64,000 nt of DNA, taken from NCBI RefSeq assembly GCF_900129225.1, contig NZ_FQUG01000003.1, positions 62,001 through 126,000 on the forward strand, given 5' to 3'. Under the pieces are notes generated by a model. That model was not told where the DNA came from, did not search any database, and was given only the letters and a program-made list of their open reading frames with translations. The translations under genes were made by a program, and so were the position numbers. Positions within the stretch are counted from its first letter, which is position 1. Each line of letters starts with the position of its first letter. The DNA is from Schwartzia succinivorans DSM 10502. GTDB lineage: Bacteria; Bacillota; Negativicutes; Selenomonadales; Selenomonadaceae. Below, piece by piece: positions 36,522 through 46,667 of this stretch.

Positions 36522-37031
36522 TTATTTGTCTTTGTTGTCTGGATTGTCAGGGACATCATTATCCTCGCTATTAATCTCTGTTTCGTGCTCGTGCTCGTTC
36601 TCACTCTTTTTTGCTGGGGTTTTAAATAAAAGATATAAGCAGCCAAAGAAACACAATGTCTCACTTATGATACCAGAAGGTGTTGGGGGAAAGAGAAGCG
36701 TGAATATAGCACCAATAAAGTCTAAGATGCCTGGATTAGCCGGTTTTCCGCCGAATAAATCCATAATGTCTCCTAAAAGAAATAATCCCCATAAACAAGT
36801 ATATATCAACGCTCTAATACGCCTTGAGAGAACGGATTTGTCTTCCAGTTCATTATTTGTCGCACCAATTATTATCGAAGAATTTATAATCGCAATTATA
36901 AATGGGGATTTTGCAGGTGTTGTACTAAAAATCCACCAAGCAATTTTTTCTACTATGAATTCCGCAAGCCAGCACACAATAAGGTATCCGACTATCACCA
37001 GTAATACGTTTTTTATAGATGTTTTGTTCAC
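36522..37031 (-). CDS. small polytopic membrane protein
   Basis: Unrecognised 169-residue protein. The GTG at 37031 follows GAGGGGGG and gives a start just before the first hydrophobic stretch; the frame is open further but without a site. About four hydrophobic segments (VLLVIVGYLIVCWLAEF, PFIIAIINSSIIIGA, IYTCLWGLFLLGDIM, ISETLCFFGCLYLLF) are followed by a charged tail rich in Glu, His and Asp (ENEHEHETEINSEDND). It is on the opposite strand to most element genes, with a small Cys-rich protein gene 61 bases upstream. Function unknown. Confidence 0.65.
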   Translation of the reverse strand: MNKTSIKNVLLVIVGYLIVCWLAEFIVEKIAWWIFSTTPAKSPFIIAIINSSIIIGATNNELEDKSVLSRRIRALIYTCLWGLFLLGDIMDLFGGKPANPGILDFIGAIFTLLFPPTPSGIISETLCFFGCLYLLFKTPAKKSENEHEHETEINSEDNDVPDNPDNKDK

Positions 37032-37092
37032 GATAATAACCCCCCTCAAAACTAAAAAACAAAACATGGATCTAGGCGACAGAAAAATTTTA

Positions 37093-37263
37093 TTAGGCTT
37101 TTTCCCAGCGAGGTTTATGATGTCCATCTGGACTTGAAGGACACTTGCCAGACCCTGCGGATGGGGTTGCTGTTGGAGCTCCAGCACTTTCAGATCTACT
37201 CATACCGCCACCACATTTCTTGCCACAAAAAATACATATCGGTTCCCATTTGACCATACTCAT
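37093..37263 (-). CDS. 56-residue Cys-rich protein
   Basis: A small ORF behind GGGAGA: MSMVKWEPICIFCGKKCGGG, a Ser/Ala/Pro/Gly-rich linker, then GKCPSSPDGHHKPRWEKA. CIFCGKKC plus the later Cys-Pro and His pair suggest one zinc site. The GKCP..G.H.PRWEK ending recurs in small proteins of many bacteria as I know them, but their function is not known to me. It probably forms an operon with the membrane protein gene at 36522. Confidence 0.65.
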   Translation of the reverse strand: MSMVKWEPICIFCGKKCGGGMSRSESAGAPTATPSAGSGKCPSSPDGHHKPRWEKA

Positions 37264-37612
37264 AACAACATCTCCCGTTACATGTTTTTTATGAAACTTT
37301 TAAGGCTTGCCCAGACCCATGCTTGTTATTGGTAAATTTATAATTTGAACGATTGCCAAAAAACTTTGAAATCTTAACATTTACAAAGGATTTATTCTAC
37401 AAAAATTAAAAAATTCCTGCATGCAAAAAAGAATTCTTTAATAAAGTCTTAAATACAAAGACAATTGATTTAAAAAAGTCTGTGAACTTTTTCATTTCGG
37501 GAAAAATCAAAAAGCTATAAAAAGGACAACTTAATGTTGTCCTTTTTTTTATATTGGCATTATAATTTACTAAAGAAATAAATTGAATAATTGAAAAATA
37601 AGGGGTAATGGA
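37264..37612. other. 349-base AT-rich divergent spacer
   Basis: Lies between the minus-strand Cys-rich gene and hsdM. Apart from the operator-promoter at 37523-37566, I see only AT-rich sequence with no reading frame or RNA structure. Confidence 0.6.
37523..37566 (+). promoter_or_regulatory. promoter-operator of the type I restriction operon
   Basis: GGACAAC-TTAAT-GTTGTCC is a perfect inverted repeat. Its right arm gives TTGTCC as a -35-like box, with TATAAT at 37561-37566, 18 bases away. The stem is followed by eight T, so it could also act as a terminator. It closely matches the sequence at 26823-26864. Confidence 0.65.
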
Positions 37613-39400
37613 ATGATGGAATCCAGCAATGAGAAAATTCAAGAGGTAGGCAAAAATATACAGGAAAAGGCTGCTCTCGTTTGGTCTGTTGCGGATGACC
37701 TTGTAGGTGCTTTCAAGCCGCATGAATACGGCCTTGTGGTGCTTCCTATGGCGGTTATCAAGCGTTTTCATGACTGTCTGCTTCCTACCCATGACAAGGT
37801 GCTGAAGACTTACGAAGATGTAAAGAATTTAGCTGTAAAAGACGGATTTCTTAAGAAAGCAGCAGGCTATCAGTTTTACAATACAAGCAAGTTTACCTTT
37901 GATTTGCTGACGGCAGACCCGGAGAACATAGAAGCAAATTTTGAGGATTTTCTCAATGGATTCTCTGAGAACGTTCAGGACATACTGGCCCGCATGGACT
38001 TCTCTTCGCAGGTAAAGCGAATGATTGAAGGCGGGCTTCTTTATCGTGTCGTTTCGGATTTCAACTCGGAAAAGGGAGATTTCTCGCCAGAAAAGATTGC
38101 AGCAGTGGATATGGGCTACATCTTTGAAAACCTGGTTCAGAGATTCTCTGAGTCATACAACGAAGAAGCAGGAGCACACTTCACCAGCCGTGATGTCATA
38201 TACCTCATGTGTGATTTGCTGGTGGCAGGGGATAATAATGCCTTTGAGGATGAAGGCATATCCAAGACTGTATATGATATGACAATGGGCACAAGTCAGA
38301 TGCTCACCTGTATGGAGGAACGGCTTAAAGCCCTTGATGCCGATGCGGATATTGATGTATTCGGACAGGAGTTCAATCCATTTACATTTGGTATCGCAAA
38401 GGCTGACATGCTTATCCGTGGCGGTGATCCGAACAACATGCAGTTCGGAGACACGCTCTCCGACGATAAATTTACCGACTATCACTTTGACTACGTTATT
38501 TCAAATCCGCCCTTTGGTATTCCTTGGAAAAGAGAAGAAAAAGAAGTTGAAGCCGAGCACAAGAAAGGTGCTGCAGGACGGTTCGCACCGGGGCTTCCTT
38601 CCAAATCTGACGGACAGATGCTTTTCATGCTGAACGGTGTAGCAAAGCTCAAAGAAACAGGCAGAATGGCAATAATACAGAACGGTTCATCACTTTTCAC
38701 AGGAGACGCAGGAAGCGGACAGTCTGAAATACGCCGTTACCTCATCGAAAATGACTGGCTGGATGCTATCGTGCAGCTCCCGAATGATACCTTCTACAAC
38801 ACGGGTATCGCCACCTATGTATGGGTTATTACGAGAGATAAAGAAGAAAAACGCATAGGAAAAGTGCAGCTTATTGATGCAAGCAACTGCTATACCAGCC
38901 GCAGGAAAAATATCGGTAATAAACGTGTAGACATCACCACTGCCTGCCGTGATTTGATTGTGAAAATCTATGGTGACTACGTGGATGGCACATTCAGGGA
39001 TGTGGACGAAAACGGCAATGAAATCATCGTAAAGAGTAAGGTATTGGACGCTGTAACACTGGGCTATAACAAGATAACTGTTGAGTCCCCTGAGCTGGAC
39101 GAGGAAGGCAATAAAGTCCTCAAGAGTAAAAAGCCTGTGGCAGATACCAAGAAACGTGATACGGAGAACGTGCCTCTTGATGAGGATATTGATGCCTATT
39201 TCAAGCGAGAGGTATTGCCTTATAATCCTGATGCGTGGATTGACAAGAAAAAGACCAAGGTGGGCTATGAGATTCCGTTTACCCGCACCTTCTATGAATA
39301 TAAGCAGATAGAGCCGGCTGATGTAATTGCCAAACGTATCGAGGAACACGAAAAGAGCTTGATGGCTAAACTCCATGAACTGTTCGGGGAGGAAGCATAA
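37613..39400 (+). CDS. hsdM: type I restriction-modification methyltransferase subunit HsdM
   Basis: A 595-residue adenine methyltransferase. An N-terminal helical HsdM_N region is followed by the SAM-binding core: motif I in the variant form VYDMTMGTSQML, FGQEFNPFTFGIAKADM, and the catalytic motif IV NPPFG with Asn298. FAPGLPSKSDGQMLFMLNG and GDAGSGQSEIRRYLIENDWLDAIVQLP are typical of the family. It methylates the recognition site specified by HsdS and is required for restriction too. hsdS overlaps its stop codon (TAATG), so hsdMSR are one operon. Confidence 0.95.
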   Translation: MMESSNEKIQEVGKNIQEKAALVWSVADDLVGAFKPHEYGLVVLPMAVIKRFHDCLLPTHDKVLKTYEDVKNLAVKDGFLKKAAGYQFYNTSKFTFDLLTADPENIEANFEDFLNGFSENVQDILARMDFSSQVKRMIEGGLLYRVVSDFNSEKGDFSPEKIAAVDMGYIFENLVQRFSESYNEEAGAHFTSRDVIYLMCDLLVAGDNNAFEDEGISKTVYDMTMGTSQMLTCMEERLKALDADADIDVFGQEFNPFTFGIAKADMLIRGGDPNNMQFGDTLSDDKFTDYHFDYVISNPPFGIPWKREEKEVEAEHKKGAAGRFAPGLPSKSDGQMLFMLNGVAKLKETGRMAIIQNGSSLFTGDAGSGQSEIRRYLIENDWLDAIVQLPNDTFYNTGIATYVWVITRDKEEKRIGKVQLIDASNCYTSRRKNIGNKRVDITTACRDLIVKIYGDYVDGTFRDVDENGNEIIVKSKVLDAVTLGYNKITVESPELDEEGNKVLKSKKPVADTKKRDTENVPLDEDIDAYFKREVLPYNPDAWIDKKKTKVGYEIPFTRTFYEYKQIEPADVIAKRIEEHEKSLMAKLHELFGEEA

Positions 39401-40779
39401 TGAAGGCTATAATGCGCGATGAACAGGAAATGAAGGATAGCGGGATTGAGTGGATAGGGAAAATCCCAGCTTCATGGAATATAGAACGCATGAAAAATCA
39501 ATTTGTTTATAATAAAGGATTAAACATTACTAAGGCAGATTTAGTAGATGAAGGGGTTGCTGTCATTAGTTATGGACAGATTCATGCAAAAAATAACACT
39601 GGTACTACGCTAAACCCTGAGTTTTTAAGATACATATCTCCAGACAATATAGCAATTAATGATAAATCGTTGCTTAATATGGGTGATATTGTTTTTGCCG
39701 ATACATCTGAGGATTATGATGGGTTAGGAAATGCAGTATATATGGACAGTGATACGGAAACCTATGCTGGATATCACACCATTATAGCAAGGCTGAAAAA
39801 TATTGATTATTCCAAGTATTTTGCTTATCTATTTAAAAGTGATGCATGGAGAGAGCAACTTCGGGTTCGTGCGAGTGGAATAAAGGTATTTAGTGTGACT
39901 CAGAGAATGTTAAATGATGTTACATTGATTATGCCGGAAAAAAATGCTATTAGACCTATTATTTCTTATCTTGATGACCGTTGTGGGAAGATAGATGCTC
40001 TCATTGCTGAAGCTAAAGCCAGTATTGAGGAATACAAGGAACTGAAACAGGCTGTTATCTATGAGGCTGTTACTAAGGGATTAGATAAGAATGTTGAGAT
40101 GAAGGATAGCGGTGTTGAATGGATTGATAATATTCCTGCTAACTGGAATTTGGTAAAAATAACGCGTATCCTTGATAAAAATCATCCGTATGCAATTGGC
40201 GATGGTGATCATGGTTCTATAAAGACAGATCAATATCTTGATAGTGGAATACCGTTTATTCGAGTACAAAATTTAGGTTGGGGAACTGCTCTGAATTTGG
40301 AAAATGTTGTATATATCTCTGAGGAAGATAATAAACAAATTCAAAACAGTACGTTAAGACCTAATGATATTTTGTTTGCAAAGACTGGTGCCACTATAGG
40401 TAAGACTGCAATTATGCCAGATAATATTCCAGTTGCTAATACAACTTCTCATGTAGGGAAAATAACGCTTTCTAAAGAACATAATCCTAAATATGTATTT
40501 TATGTACTCAGCTCTCAAGTTGGCTACAGACAATTTTGGGATATTGCACTGCAAAAGACTACACGACCAGAGTTGTCTATCGAAGAAACAAAATCAATAA
40601 AAATATTACTGCCTCATGATAGAAGTATTGAAGATGATATTGTTAGCTACTTAGATGATAAATTACCTGTTTTTGATCAACTGATTGAGACGAAAATGGC
40701 TTTAATCGAAGACCTAGAAGCCTACAAAAAATCCCTGATTTACGAGGTAGTTACCGGCAAGCGGAAGGTGGTGGAGTAA
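39400..40779 (+). CDS. hsdS: type I restriction-modification specificity subunit HsdS
   Basis: A 459-residue specificity subunit with two target-recognition domains. Each half opens with the same motif, MKDSGIEWIGKIPASW near residue 8 and MKDSGVEWIDNIPANW near 231, and each ends with a helical conserved region (KIDALIAEAKASIEEYKELKQAVIYEAVTKGL and VFDQLIETKMALIEDLEAYKKSLIYEVVTG). The two variable domains define the two halves of the bipartite DNA target, which cannot be read from sequence here. Start overlaps hsdM, and hsdR follows at once. Confidence 0.95.
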   Translation: MKAIMRDEQEMKDSGIEWIGKIPASWNIERMKNQFVYNKGLNITKADLVDEGVAVISYGQIHAKNNTGTTLNPEFLRYISPDNIAINDKSLLNMGDIVFADTSEDYDGLGNAVYMDSDTETYAGYHTIIARLKNIDYSKYFAYLFKSDAWREQLRVRASGIKVFSVTQRMLNDVTLIMPEKNAIRPIISYLDDRCGKIDALIAEAKASIEEYKELKQAVIYEAVTKGLDKNVEMKDSGVEWIDNIPANWNLVKITRILDKNHPYAIGDGDHGSIKTDQYLDSGIPFIRVQNLGWGTALNLENVVYISEEDNKQIQNSTLRPNDILFAKTGATIGKTAIMPDNIPVANTTSHVGKITLSKEHNPKYVFYVLSSQVGYRQFWDIALQKTTRPELSIEETKSIKILLPHDRSIEDDIVSYLDDKLPVFDQLIETKMALIEDLEAYKKSLIYEVVTGKRKVVE

Positions 40780-43700
40780 GTGGCAGAGGATGAAAAGCAG
40801 TTTGAATCAAAAATAGAGGAATACCTTATTTCTCCTTTTGGCGGATATACGAAGGCGGATGATTCGGGGTATCGTGCGTCTATAGATATGGCGCTGGATA
40901 TTGAGACTTTGGTTAAGTTCGTAAAAAGCACTCAGCCTCTTGTATGGCAGCGGTTTGAGAAGCAGTGCAATTCGGATGTTAATCGGAAATTCTACAAGTG
41001 CTTTGAGGACGCAGTTCTGGCTGACGGACTGCTTTCTGTGTTGAGGCATGGTTTCAGGCATCGCGGTATGGATTTTAAGGTCTGCTATTTTAAGCCGGAG
41101 TCTACACTGAATGAGTCTGCTGTAAAGAAGTACAACAAGAATATCTGCCAGTGCATACGCCAGTGGCATTATTCGGCAGATAATAATAACAGTGTGGATA
41201 TGATGCTGGCTGTTAATGGTATTCCTGTCGTGGCCATTGAACTGAAAAATCAGCTTACGGGGCAGAGCGTAGACAACGCCAAGACACAGTGGATGTATGA
41301 CCGTGACCCGCGTGAGCCTGCTTTTCGTCTGAATCATCGTGTTCTTGCCTTTTTTGCTGTTGATCTTTACGAGGCAGCAATGACTACAAAGCTGGAATGG
41401 GATAATACGTTCTTCCTGCCATTTAATCAGGGCAGCAATGGTGCAGGAAAAGACGGCGGTGCAGGAAATCCGCAGACTGCTGATAATGATTATGTTACAG
41501 CCTATGTATGGAAAAAGGTTCTGCAGAAGGACAGTATGCTGGACATAATTCAGAAGTTCATAAATTATGAAGTCACCACGGAAAAGGTCAAGAAGAACGG
41601 AAAGACATCTACTGTTACGAAGAAAAAGATGATTTTCCCAAGATTTCATCAGCTTGATGTGGTTCGCAGACTGGTTGCTGATGCCCGTGAGTATGGCCCG
41701 GGACGCAATTATCTTATTCAGCATTCCGCAGGTTCGGGAAAGTCTAACTCTATAGCGTGGACAGCATATCGGCTGGCTTCTCTGCACAACGCAAAGAATG
41801 AGCCTGTGTTTACTTCTGTTATTATCGTTACTGACAGACGCAATCTGGACGCACAGCTGCAGGAAACAATCACAGGGTTTGACCATACCTTTGGAAGTGT
41901 TGAGACAATCGGGGAGAAGAAGACTTCCAAAGATTTGAAGAATGCCATAAACGAGGGTAAGCGTATTGTTGTTACGACTCTGCAGAAATTCCCTGTAATC
42001 TATGAAGAGGTCAAGGACTCATCAGGCAAGTGTTTCGCTGTTATTGTGGATGAGGCTCATTCTTCGCAGACAGGTACTTCGGCTATGAAGATGAAGGTGG
42101 CTCTTGCCGATACTTCGGATGCGCTGAAGGAGTATGCGGAGCTTGAGGGGAAAGCAGAGGAAGAACTGCTGGATGAGCAGGACAGAATCGTTAAGGAAAT
42201 GATTTCTCACGGAAAGCATAAGAATCTGTCCTTCTTTGCTTTTACGGCTACGCCGAAGGAGAAAACCCTGGAGCAGTTCGGTACGGAGTATGAGGACGGT
42301 TCTTTCCATCCTTTCCATGTCTACTCTATGAGACAGGCGATAGAGGAAGGATTTATTCTCGATGTTCTGCAGAATTATACTACCTACAGAACGTGCTATC
42401 AGATTGCAAGGAATGTGGAGGATAATCCTGATGTTCCGCAGTCCAAGGCACTTAAAATGATTCGGAAGTTCAGTGAGCTTCATCCGTATAATATTCAGCA
42501 GAAGACGGCACTTATAGTAGAGACGTTCCGTGATGTGACTAAGCAGAAGATAAACGGCAAGGGAAAGATGATGATGGTTACGTCTTCACGCCTTGCTGCT
42601 GTCCGTTATTTCCATGAAATCAAGCGGTATCTCAGGACAAGGCATTATGATGATATAGAGATATTGGCAGCATTTTCGGGTAGTATAAAAGATCCTGAAG
42701 ACCCGTCGGGTATGGAATATACAGAAAGCAGCCTGAATGTGGATTCTGATGGAGCACATGTTTCGGAAGCACAGACTAAGCAGGTATTCCATGATGAGGG
42801 CAATATTCTCATAGTTGCTGAGAAGTATCAGACGGGGTTTGATGAGCCACTGCTTCATACAATGATTGTTGATAAGAAGCTGCGTGGAGTTAAGGCAGTA
42901 CAGACTCTCTCAAGGCTTAACCGTATTCACCCCGACAAGGAAGATACATATATTCTTGATTTCGTTAATACGGAAGAGGATATTTTGAAGGCGTTCCAGC
43001 CGTATTATCAGGAGACTTCTCTTGCGCAGGAAATAAATGTCGATACGATTTACAAGGTGCAGAAACAGCTTCGTGAGTTTAAGATTTATGATGATACGGA
43101 TATTGAGAATGTCTGCAAGATTTATTTTGATGAAAATGCCCGGAAGAATAATAAGACGCAGGCAGCCATTACAAATACGCTTTTGCCTATTCAGCGTAAG
43201 TATAACGAGCTTAATCAGGAACAGCGATATCAGGTACGCAAGATGTGCCGTACCTTTGTGAAGTGGTATTCATACATAACGCAGATTGTCCGTATGTTTG
43301 ATAAGGAGCTTCACAAGGAGTATGTTTTCTGTTCGTATCTCGCAAAGGTTTTGCCTGCTGATCCTGAAGTGCCGTTTGATTTGGGCAACAGGGTAAGGCT
43401 TGAGTATTACAGTTTGAAGAAGACTTTTGAAGGTGCTATTGAGCTTGTGAAGGAACAAAAGGGTGAGTTTGACCCGCCTAAACCGAAAAAACCTGTGAAG
43501 CAGGAGGAAACGTTAAGTCCTCTTGAGGAGGTTATCGCAAGGATTAATGAGCAGTACGTCGGTGAGTTCACCGAAGGTGACAGGGTGGTTATTACAGCTC
43601 TACATGAGAAGCTCAAGAACAATAAGAAACTGCAGAAGGCTGCGAAAAATGATGGCAGGCAGATGTTTACCAACAATGTTTTCCCGAATATCTTCAACGA

Positions 43701-43833
43701 TACGGCACAGCAGGCGTATGCTGAGAGTCAGGAGACATACACTCAGCTTTTCAGGGATTCGGAGAAGTATCATGTGATAATGAATGCACTGGCTTCGGCC
43801 CTGTTCAGCGAGTTGAGCCAGCCGCAGTTGTGA
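40780..43833 (+). CDS. hsdR: type I restriction endonuclease subunit HsdR
   Basis: A 1017-residue motor/nuclease subunit, starting at GTG immediately after the hsdS stop. The N-terminal nuclease motif [19 protein letters not shown] near residue 138-156 has the D...ExK arrangement. The SF2 translocase motor follows: Walker [11 protein letters not shown] near 313, DEAH in [10 protein letters not shown] near 424, FTATP, and the later [11 protein letters not shown] and TLSRLNR motifs. The C-terminal helical domain joins HsdM. All key motifs are intact, so the system should restrict unmodified DNA. Confidence 0.96.
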   Translation: MAEDEKQFESKIEEYLISPFGGYTKADDSGYRASIDMALDIETLVKFVKSTQPLVWQRFEKQCNSDVNRKFYKCFEDAVLADGLLSVLRHGFRHRGMDFKVCYFKPESTLNESAVKKYNKNICQCIRQWHYSADNNNSVDMMLAVNGIPVVAIELKNQLTGQSVDNAKTQWMYDRDPREPAFRLNHRVLAFFAVDLYEAAMTTKLEWDNTFFLPFNQGSNGAGKDGGAGNPQTADNDYVTAYVWKKVLQKDSMLDIIQKFINYEVTTEKVKKNGKTSTVTKKKMIFPRFHQLDVVRRLVADAREYGPGRNYLIQHSAGSGKSNSIAWTAYRLASLHNAKNEPVFTSVIIVTDRRNLDAQLQETITGFDHTFGSVETIGEKKTSKDLKNAINEGKRIVVTTLQKFPVIYEEVKDSSGKCFAVIVDEAHSSQTGTSAMKMKVALADTSDALKEYAELEGKAEEELLDEQDRIVKEMISHGKHKNLSFFAFTATPKEKTLEQFGTEYEDGSFHPFHVYSMRQAIEEGFILDVLQNYTTYRTCYQIARNVEDNPDVPQSKALKMIRKFSELHPYNIQQKTALIVETFRDVTKQKINGKGKMMMVTSSRLAAVRYFHEIKRYLRTRHYDDIEILAAFSGSIKDPEDPSGMEYTESSLNVDSDGAHVSEAQTKQVFHDEGNILIVAEKYQTGFDEPLLHTMIVDKKLRGVKAVQTLSRLNRIHPDKEDTYILDFVNTEEDILKAFQPYYQETSLAQEINVDTIYKVQKQLREFKIYDDTDIENVCKIYFDENARKNNKTQAAITNTLLPIQRKYNELNQEQRYQVRKMCRTFVKWYSYITQIVRMFDKELHKEYVFCSYLAKVLPADPEVPFDLGNRVRLEYYSLKKTFEGAIELVKEQKGEFDPPKPKKPVKQEETLSPLEEVIARINEQYVGEFTEGDRVVITALHEKLKNNKKLQKAAKNDGRQMFTNNVFPNIFNDTAQQAYAESQETYTQLFRDSEKYHVIMNALASALFSELSQPQL

Positions 43834-43980
43834 GCTGAAATTTGTTCGTTGCGTCCAAAGGAAATATGCCTGTAATACTTATTTGGTAATACAAATCGGT
43901 ATCCTGGTCTATACTTTTCCTTTCCTTTTGTTTTATATTCATGGTTATGAAGTGTGTATTGCGACATAGGAGGATATTAA

Positions 43981-44541
43981 ATGGGAGAACAATATCGTCT
44001 GCATTGTCCGAATTGTGGCTATGAGGTTTGTGTAAATTTAGGCATTGGGTATTTCTATCCTCAGTATTATCTAGAAACAATGGAAGCAGCAAAAGAAGGA
44101 AAATTAGGAGCTACATTGAAAAAGTTTCTGGCTGAACATCCGGAAGGGGTTATTAATCCTGCGCTTACACTTGCTCAGTGTGAAAAATGCGGTAACTATA
44201 GTTCGGTTCATGACTATACAATGTATCTTCCCAAAAAGAACAAGAAGAAAGAGTGTACTGAAGGTAAATGGTCTGTTGGAGTACCGGGAGAAGATGTAAG
44301 CTATATTAGTTCCTTCGAGGATTATGATGTTTACAAGCTGTTTCCTCATCGATGTGGAAGAAGTTTAGAGGAACTCCATATGGTAAAGGAGGACGGAACA
44401 CCAATAATTATATCTCTGCCGCAGTGTAAAAGGTGCCGAGGTAAAGTTAAGCTCCTCGACAATAGGGATATTGAAAAGCTGAGATGCCCCAACTGTAAAA
44501 ATCGGCTTTTGAATGCAGAGTTGATTGCGAGGTGGGATTGA
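43981..44541 (+). CDS. zinc-ribbon protein downstream of the type I system
   Basis: A 186-residue protein behind AGGAGG. It has four Cys pairs: CPNCGYE near the start, CEKCGN in the middle, CKRCRG and CPNCKN near the end, giving two zinc ribbons around a central region with YLETMEAAKEGKLGATLKKFL. No enzymatic motif is seen. It is the first of two unrecognised genes between hsdR and the recombination module, with a spacer of about 60 bases to the next. A role linked to the following 567-residue protein is plausible but unproved. Confidence 0.7.
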   Translation: MGEQYRLHCPNCGYEVCVNLGIGYFYPQYYLETMEAAKEGKLGATLKKFLAEHPEGVINPALTLAQCEKCGNYSSVHDYTMYLPKKNKKKECTEGKWSVGVPGEDVSYISSFEDYDVYKLFPHRCGRSLEELHMVKEDGTPIIISLPQCKRCRGKVKLLDNRDIEKLRCPNCKNRLLNAELIARWD

Positions 44542-44603
44542 CGCGGACTCTATAGGTTTAGATTGTGAAAAATACGCAAATCTTCCAGTAGTTGAGGTGT
44601 TGA

Positions 44604-46307
44604 ATGTATAATTACAGAATTGGAAATATAACTGATTATGACATATTGGAACAGGTTTATGACTTTTGTAGTGATACTCATAATGAAGATGAACTGTTAA
44701 ATCATGTGAGAAAAACCTTAAATGCTTTGTTTGCGCTGCATGAATGTTCGTTGTTTCACGCACCGGAGAACTTGGACGACTTTTTTTGGATGCAAATACT
44801 GGGTGCATACAAAAATTGCATGGAAAAGAGTAATATACTTTTCCCTGTACGACCAGTAGTTGGGCCTCAATATAATCACTATACCAGTTCAGATGCTGTG
44901 GTGAATATTGATAAACGATTAACTAAATTGTTACCGTATTTTTTTGGTATTAGTTATACCACTGCAGAAGAACGCCATAATAATTGGAAGCTGGCTCGTA
45001 ATCCGAGCAATATTCTGATAGAACATCGTAAGCTATATGATATTCTCTTTTCGTACTGTTATCCGAACGGTAATTTAAGGTACGATGAAAAAGAGGAAAA
45101 TAACATATTGGGTAATTTTGCAAAACCGTCGATTTTTAGATTTGATAGCATAGCTGCGGGGAGCTATCGTAAAATCATTGAACACATTCACAGTGAACTT
45201 ATTTACAGAATATCCGGTTCTAATTCGTGGGGAAGGCTTTTTGCTGCGATGGAGGTTGAACAATTTGCATCGCAGATGCGCAGTCTTGCTTTTTCTTTGA
45301 TAGAGCAGTTGATGAAGCTTGATTCTGATATGAATTATCCGGTTGAAGGGCGTACCACCGTAAAAACGCTTGATAAAAAACGGTGTGGTGACTTATACGA
45401 TAAAATAATTAAACGGTGTAAAGATATTGACGTCATATCTATTAAAGAAACAGGGAAAAAGGATAAGTACGTCATTCCTATTAACATGGATATCAACGAT
45501 GATTCCGATGCGGTGATGTATTATGCCTATGCCTTCTTCCGAAATCTTCAAACTTCTGACTATATACAAGAAATGCAGAAGCATCTGGAAAAAAATTGTG
45601 ATGTTCTTGATAAAATCCTTGATTTATCCTCACATTATAAGGCGAATCGTATGGATCGTTCTTATTGGGAAAGTGTGGATATGGAAGAGTATCCTTATAT
45701 TCCGTATAAATGTGTAGAGCAATTTGTTGAGAAAGCATGGAATGGTATCATACCGATTGTTTGTATAGATGATTTTGAAAGTGGTAAAGGAGCAGCTTTC
45801 TGTAAGAGACATAGAGAGCATATGATAGGTTTTTTACACTTATTCCAATTAATCAATCATAAAATGGATGAAGAATATATATCTGTTATTGATTTGATAG
45901 ATTTGTTACACCTGTATGTTCGATTGAAGGTTTGCCGTGTTTCTATTCCGACCTCCTCTAACGGTTATATAAAGACAAATCCCACAAAGCCGGTTAAGGT
46001 TGATAGTGCCATGAAGTTGCTGCAGGAGGAGTGGGATCTTAGAGCTGAGAACAAACCCGTGCCGGATGAATTGTATATGAAGAATGTTATCATTGAAACG
46101 TGGCTTTCTGCGGTCATGTACATGACGATTAAGGGGCTGGACTGTTCTCTTTTTTTAAAACGAATGGATGCTACGCAAAGTCTATTTCATGCGCTGCTTC
46201 AACTCGTTCCCTCTATCACAAAGAAAGACGACAAAGATGTTGATTATGAGACAATAATACATGATTTACTAGATTTCAGTAAGAATACAGATGAGCACAT
46301 CCGATAA
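44604..46307 (+). CDS. unrecognised 567-residue protein
   Basis: Not assigned to any family I know. It is a soluble, largely helical protein without signal or membrane segments; the start at ATG 44604 has only a weak GAGGTG site. Possible landmarks are the N-terminal DILEQVYDFCSDTHNEDELLNHVRKTLNALFALHECSLFH, a central KTLDKKRCGDLYDKIIKRC, and the C-terminal WLSAVMYMTIKGLDCSLFLKRMDATQSLFHALLQLVP. It has no ATPase or nuclease motif that I can see. Position beside a type I system, an AbiE pair and a zinc-ribbon gene makes an unknown defence role a reasonable hypothesis. Confidence 0.65.
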   Translation: MYNYRIGNITDYDILEQVYDFCSDTHNEDELLNHVRKTLNALFALHECSLFHAPENLDDFFWMQILGAYKNCMEKSNILFPVRPVVGPQYNHYTSSDAVVNIDKRLTKLLPYFFGISYTTAEERHNNWKLARNPSNILIEHRKLYDILFSYCYPNGNLRYDEKEENNILGNFAKPSIFRFDSIAAGSYRKIIEHIHSELIYRISGSNSWGRLFAAMEVEQFASQMRSLAFSLIEQLMKLDSDMNYPVEGRTTVKTLDKKRCGDLYDKIIKRCKDIDVISIKETGKKDKYVIPINMDINDDSDAVMYYAYAFFRNLQTSDYIQEMQKHLEKNCDVLDKILDLSSHYKANRMDRSYWESVDMEEYPYIPYKCVEQFVEKAWNGIIPIVCIDDFESGKGAAFCKRHREHMIGFLHLFQLINHKMDEEYISVIDLIDLLHLYVRLKVCRVSIPTSSNGYIKTNPTKPVKVDSAMKLLQEEWDLRAENKPVPDELYMKNVIIETWLSAVMYMTIKGLDCSLFLKRMDATQSLFHALLQLVPSITKKDDKDVDYETIIHDLLDFSKNTDEHIR

Positions 46308-46325
46308 TCGGATGTGCTTTTTATT
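46294..46325 (+). terminator. intrinsic terminator after the 567-residue protein gene
   Basis: AGCACATCCGA and TCGGATGTGCT perfect arms overlap the end of the gene and are followed by TTTTTATTTT. Confidence 0.85.
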
Positions 46326-46396
46326 TTGGGGTGAAAAAGTGGCTTAGGGCAATTAAAATCGTTTTATCTTAGAATTGTCTTCAGGAGGTGAATGCG

Positions 46397-46597
46397 ATGA
46401 AAACAGAAATAGCGCCGGAAGCCAAATACTGTATGACAGTTGAGGAAGCAGCAGCTTACTTCAATGTGGGGATAAAGCGTCTTATTTGCTTGCTTGAATC
46501 ACCGGAAGGTGCTGATTTGATGCTGATGGTCGGAGTGAAAAGACTGGTTAAGAGAAAGAAAATGGAACAATATCTTGATCGGTTATATTCACTTTAA
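46397..46597 (+). CDS. xis: Tn916-type excisionase Xis
   Basis: A 66-residue DNA-binding protein that closely follows the Tn916 Xis layout: KYCMTVEEAAAYFNVGIKRLICLLESPEGADLMLMVGVKRLVKRKKMEQYLDRL corresponds to the winged helix and C-terminal helix. It starts at ATG 46397 behind CAGGAGGTG. In Tn916-like elements Xis directs the integrase to excision. A hairpin separates it from int. Confidence 0.88.
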   Translation: MKTEIAPEAKYCMTVEEAAAYFNVGIKRLICLLESPEGADLMLMVGVKRLVKRKKMEQYLDRLYSL

Positions 46598-46603
46598 AAA
46601 AAC

Positions 46604-46644
46604 AGAGCTTCAGCGTGGTATAATAACGGTGCTGAAGCTCTTTC
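46604..46644 (+). terminator. hairpin between xis and int
   Basis: AGAGCTTCAGC and GCTGAAGCTCT perfect 11-base arms, followed by TTCTT; the loop contains TATAAT. It lies about 25 bases before the int start. Confidence 0.75.
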
Positions 46645-46667
46645 TTATACATGAGGAGCAGATGATA

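Noticed and set aside
40807-41886. 359-codon minus-strand frame inside hsdR
   Set aside because: It is opposite intact hsdR motifs; no start site and no family features.
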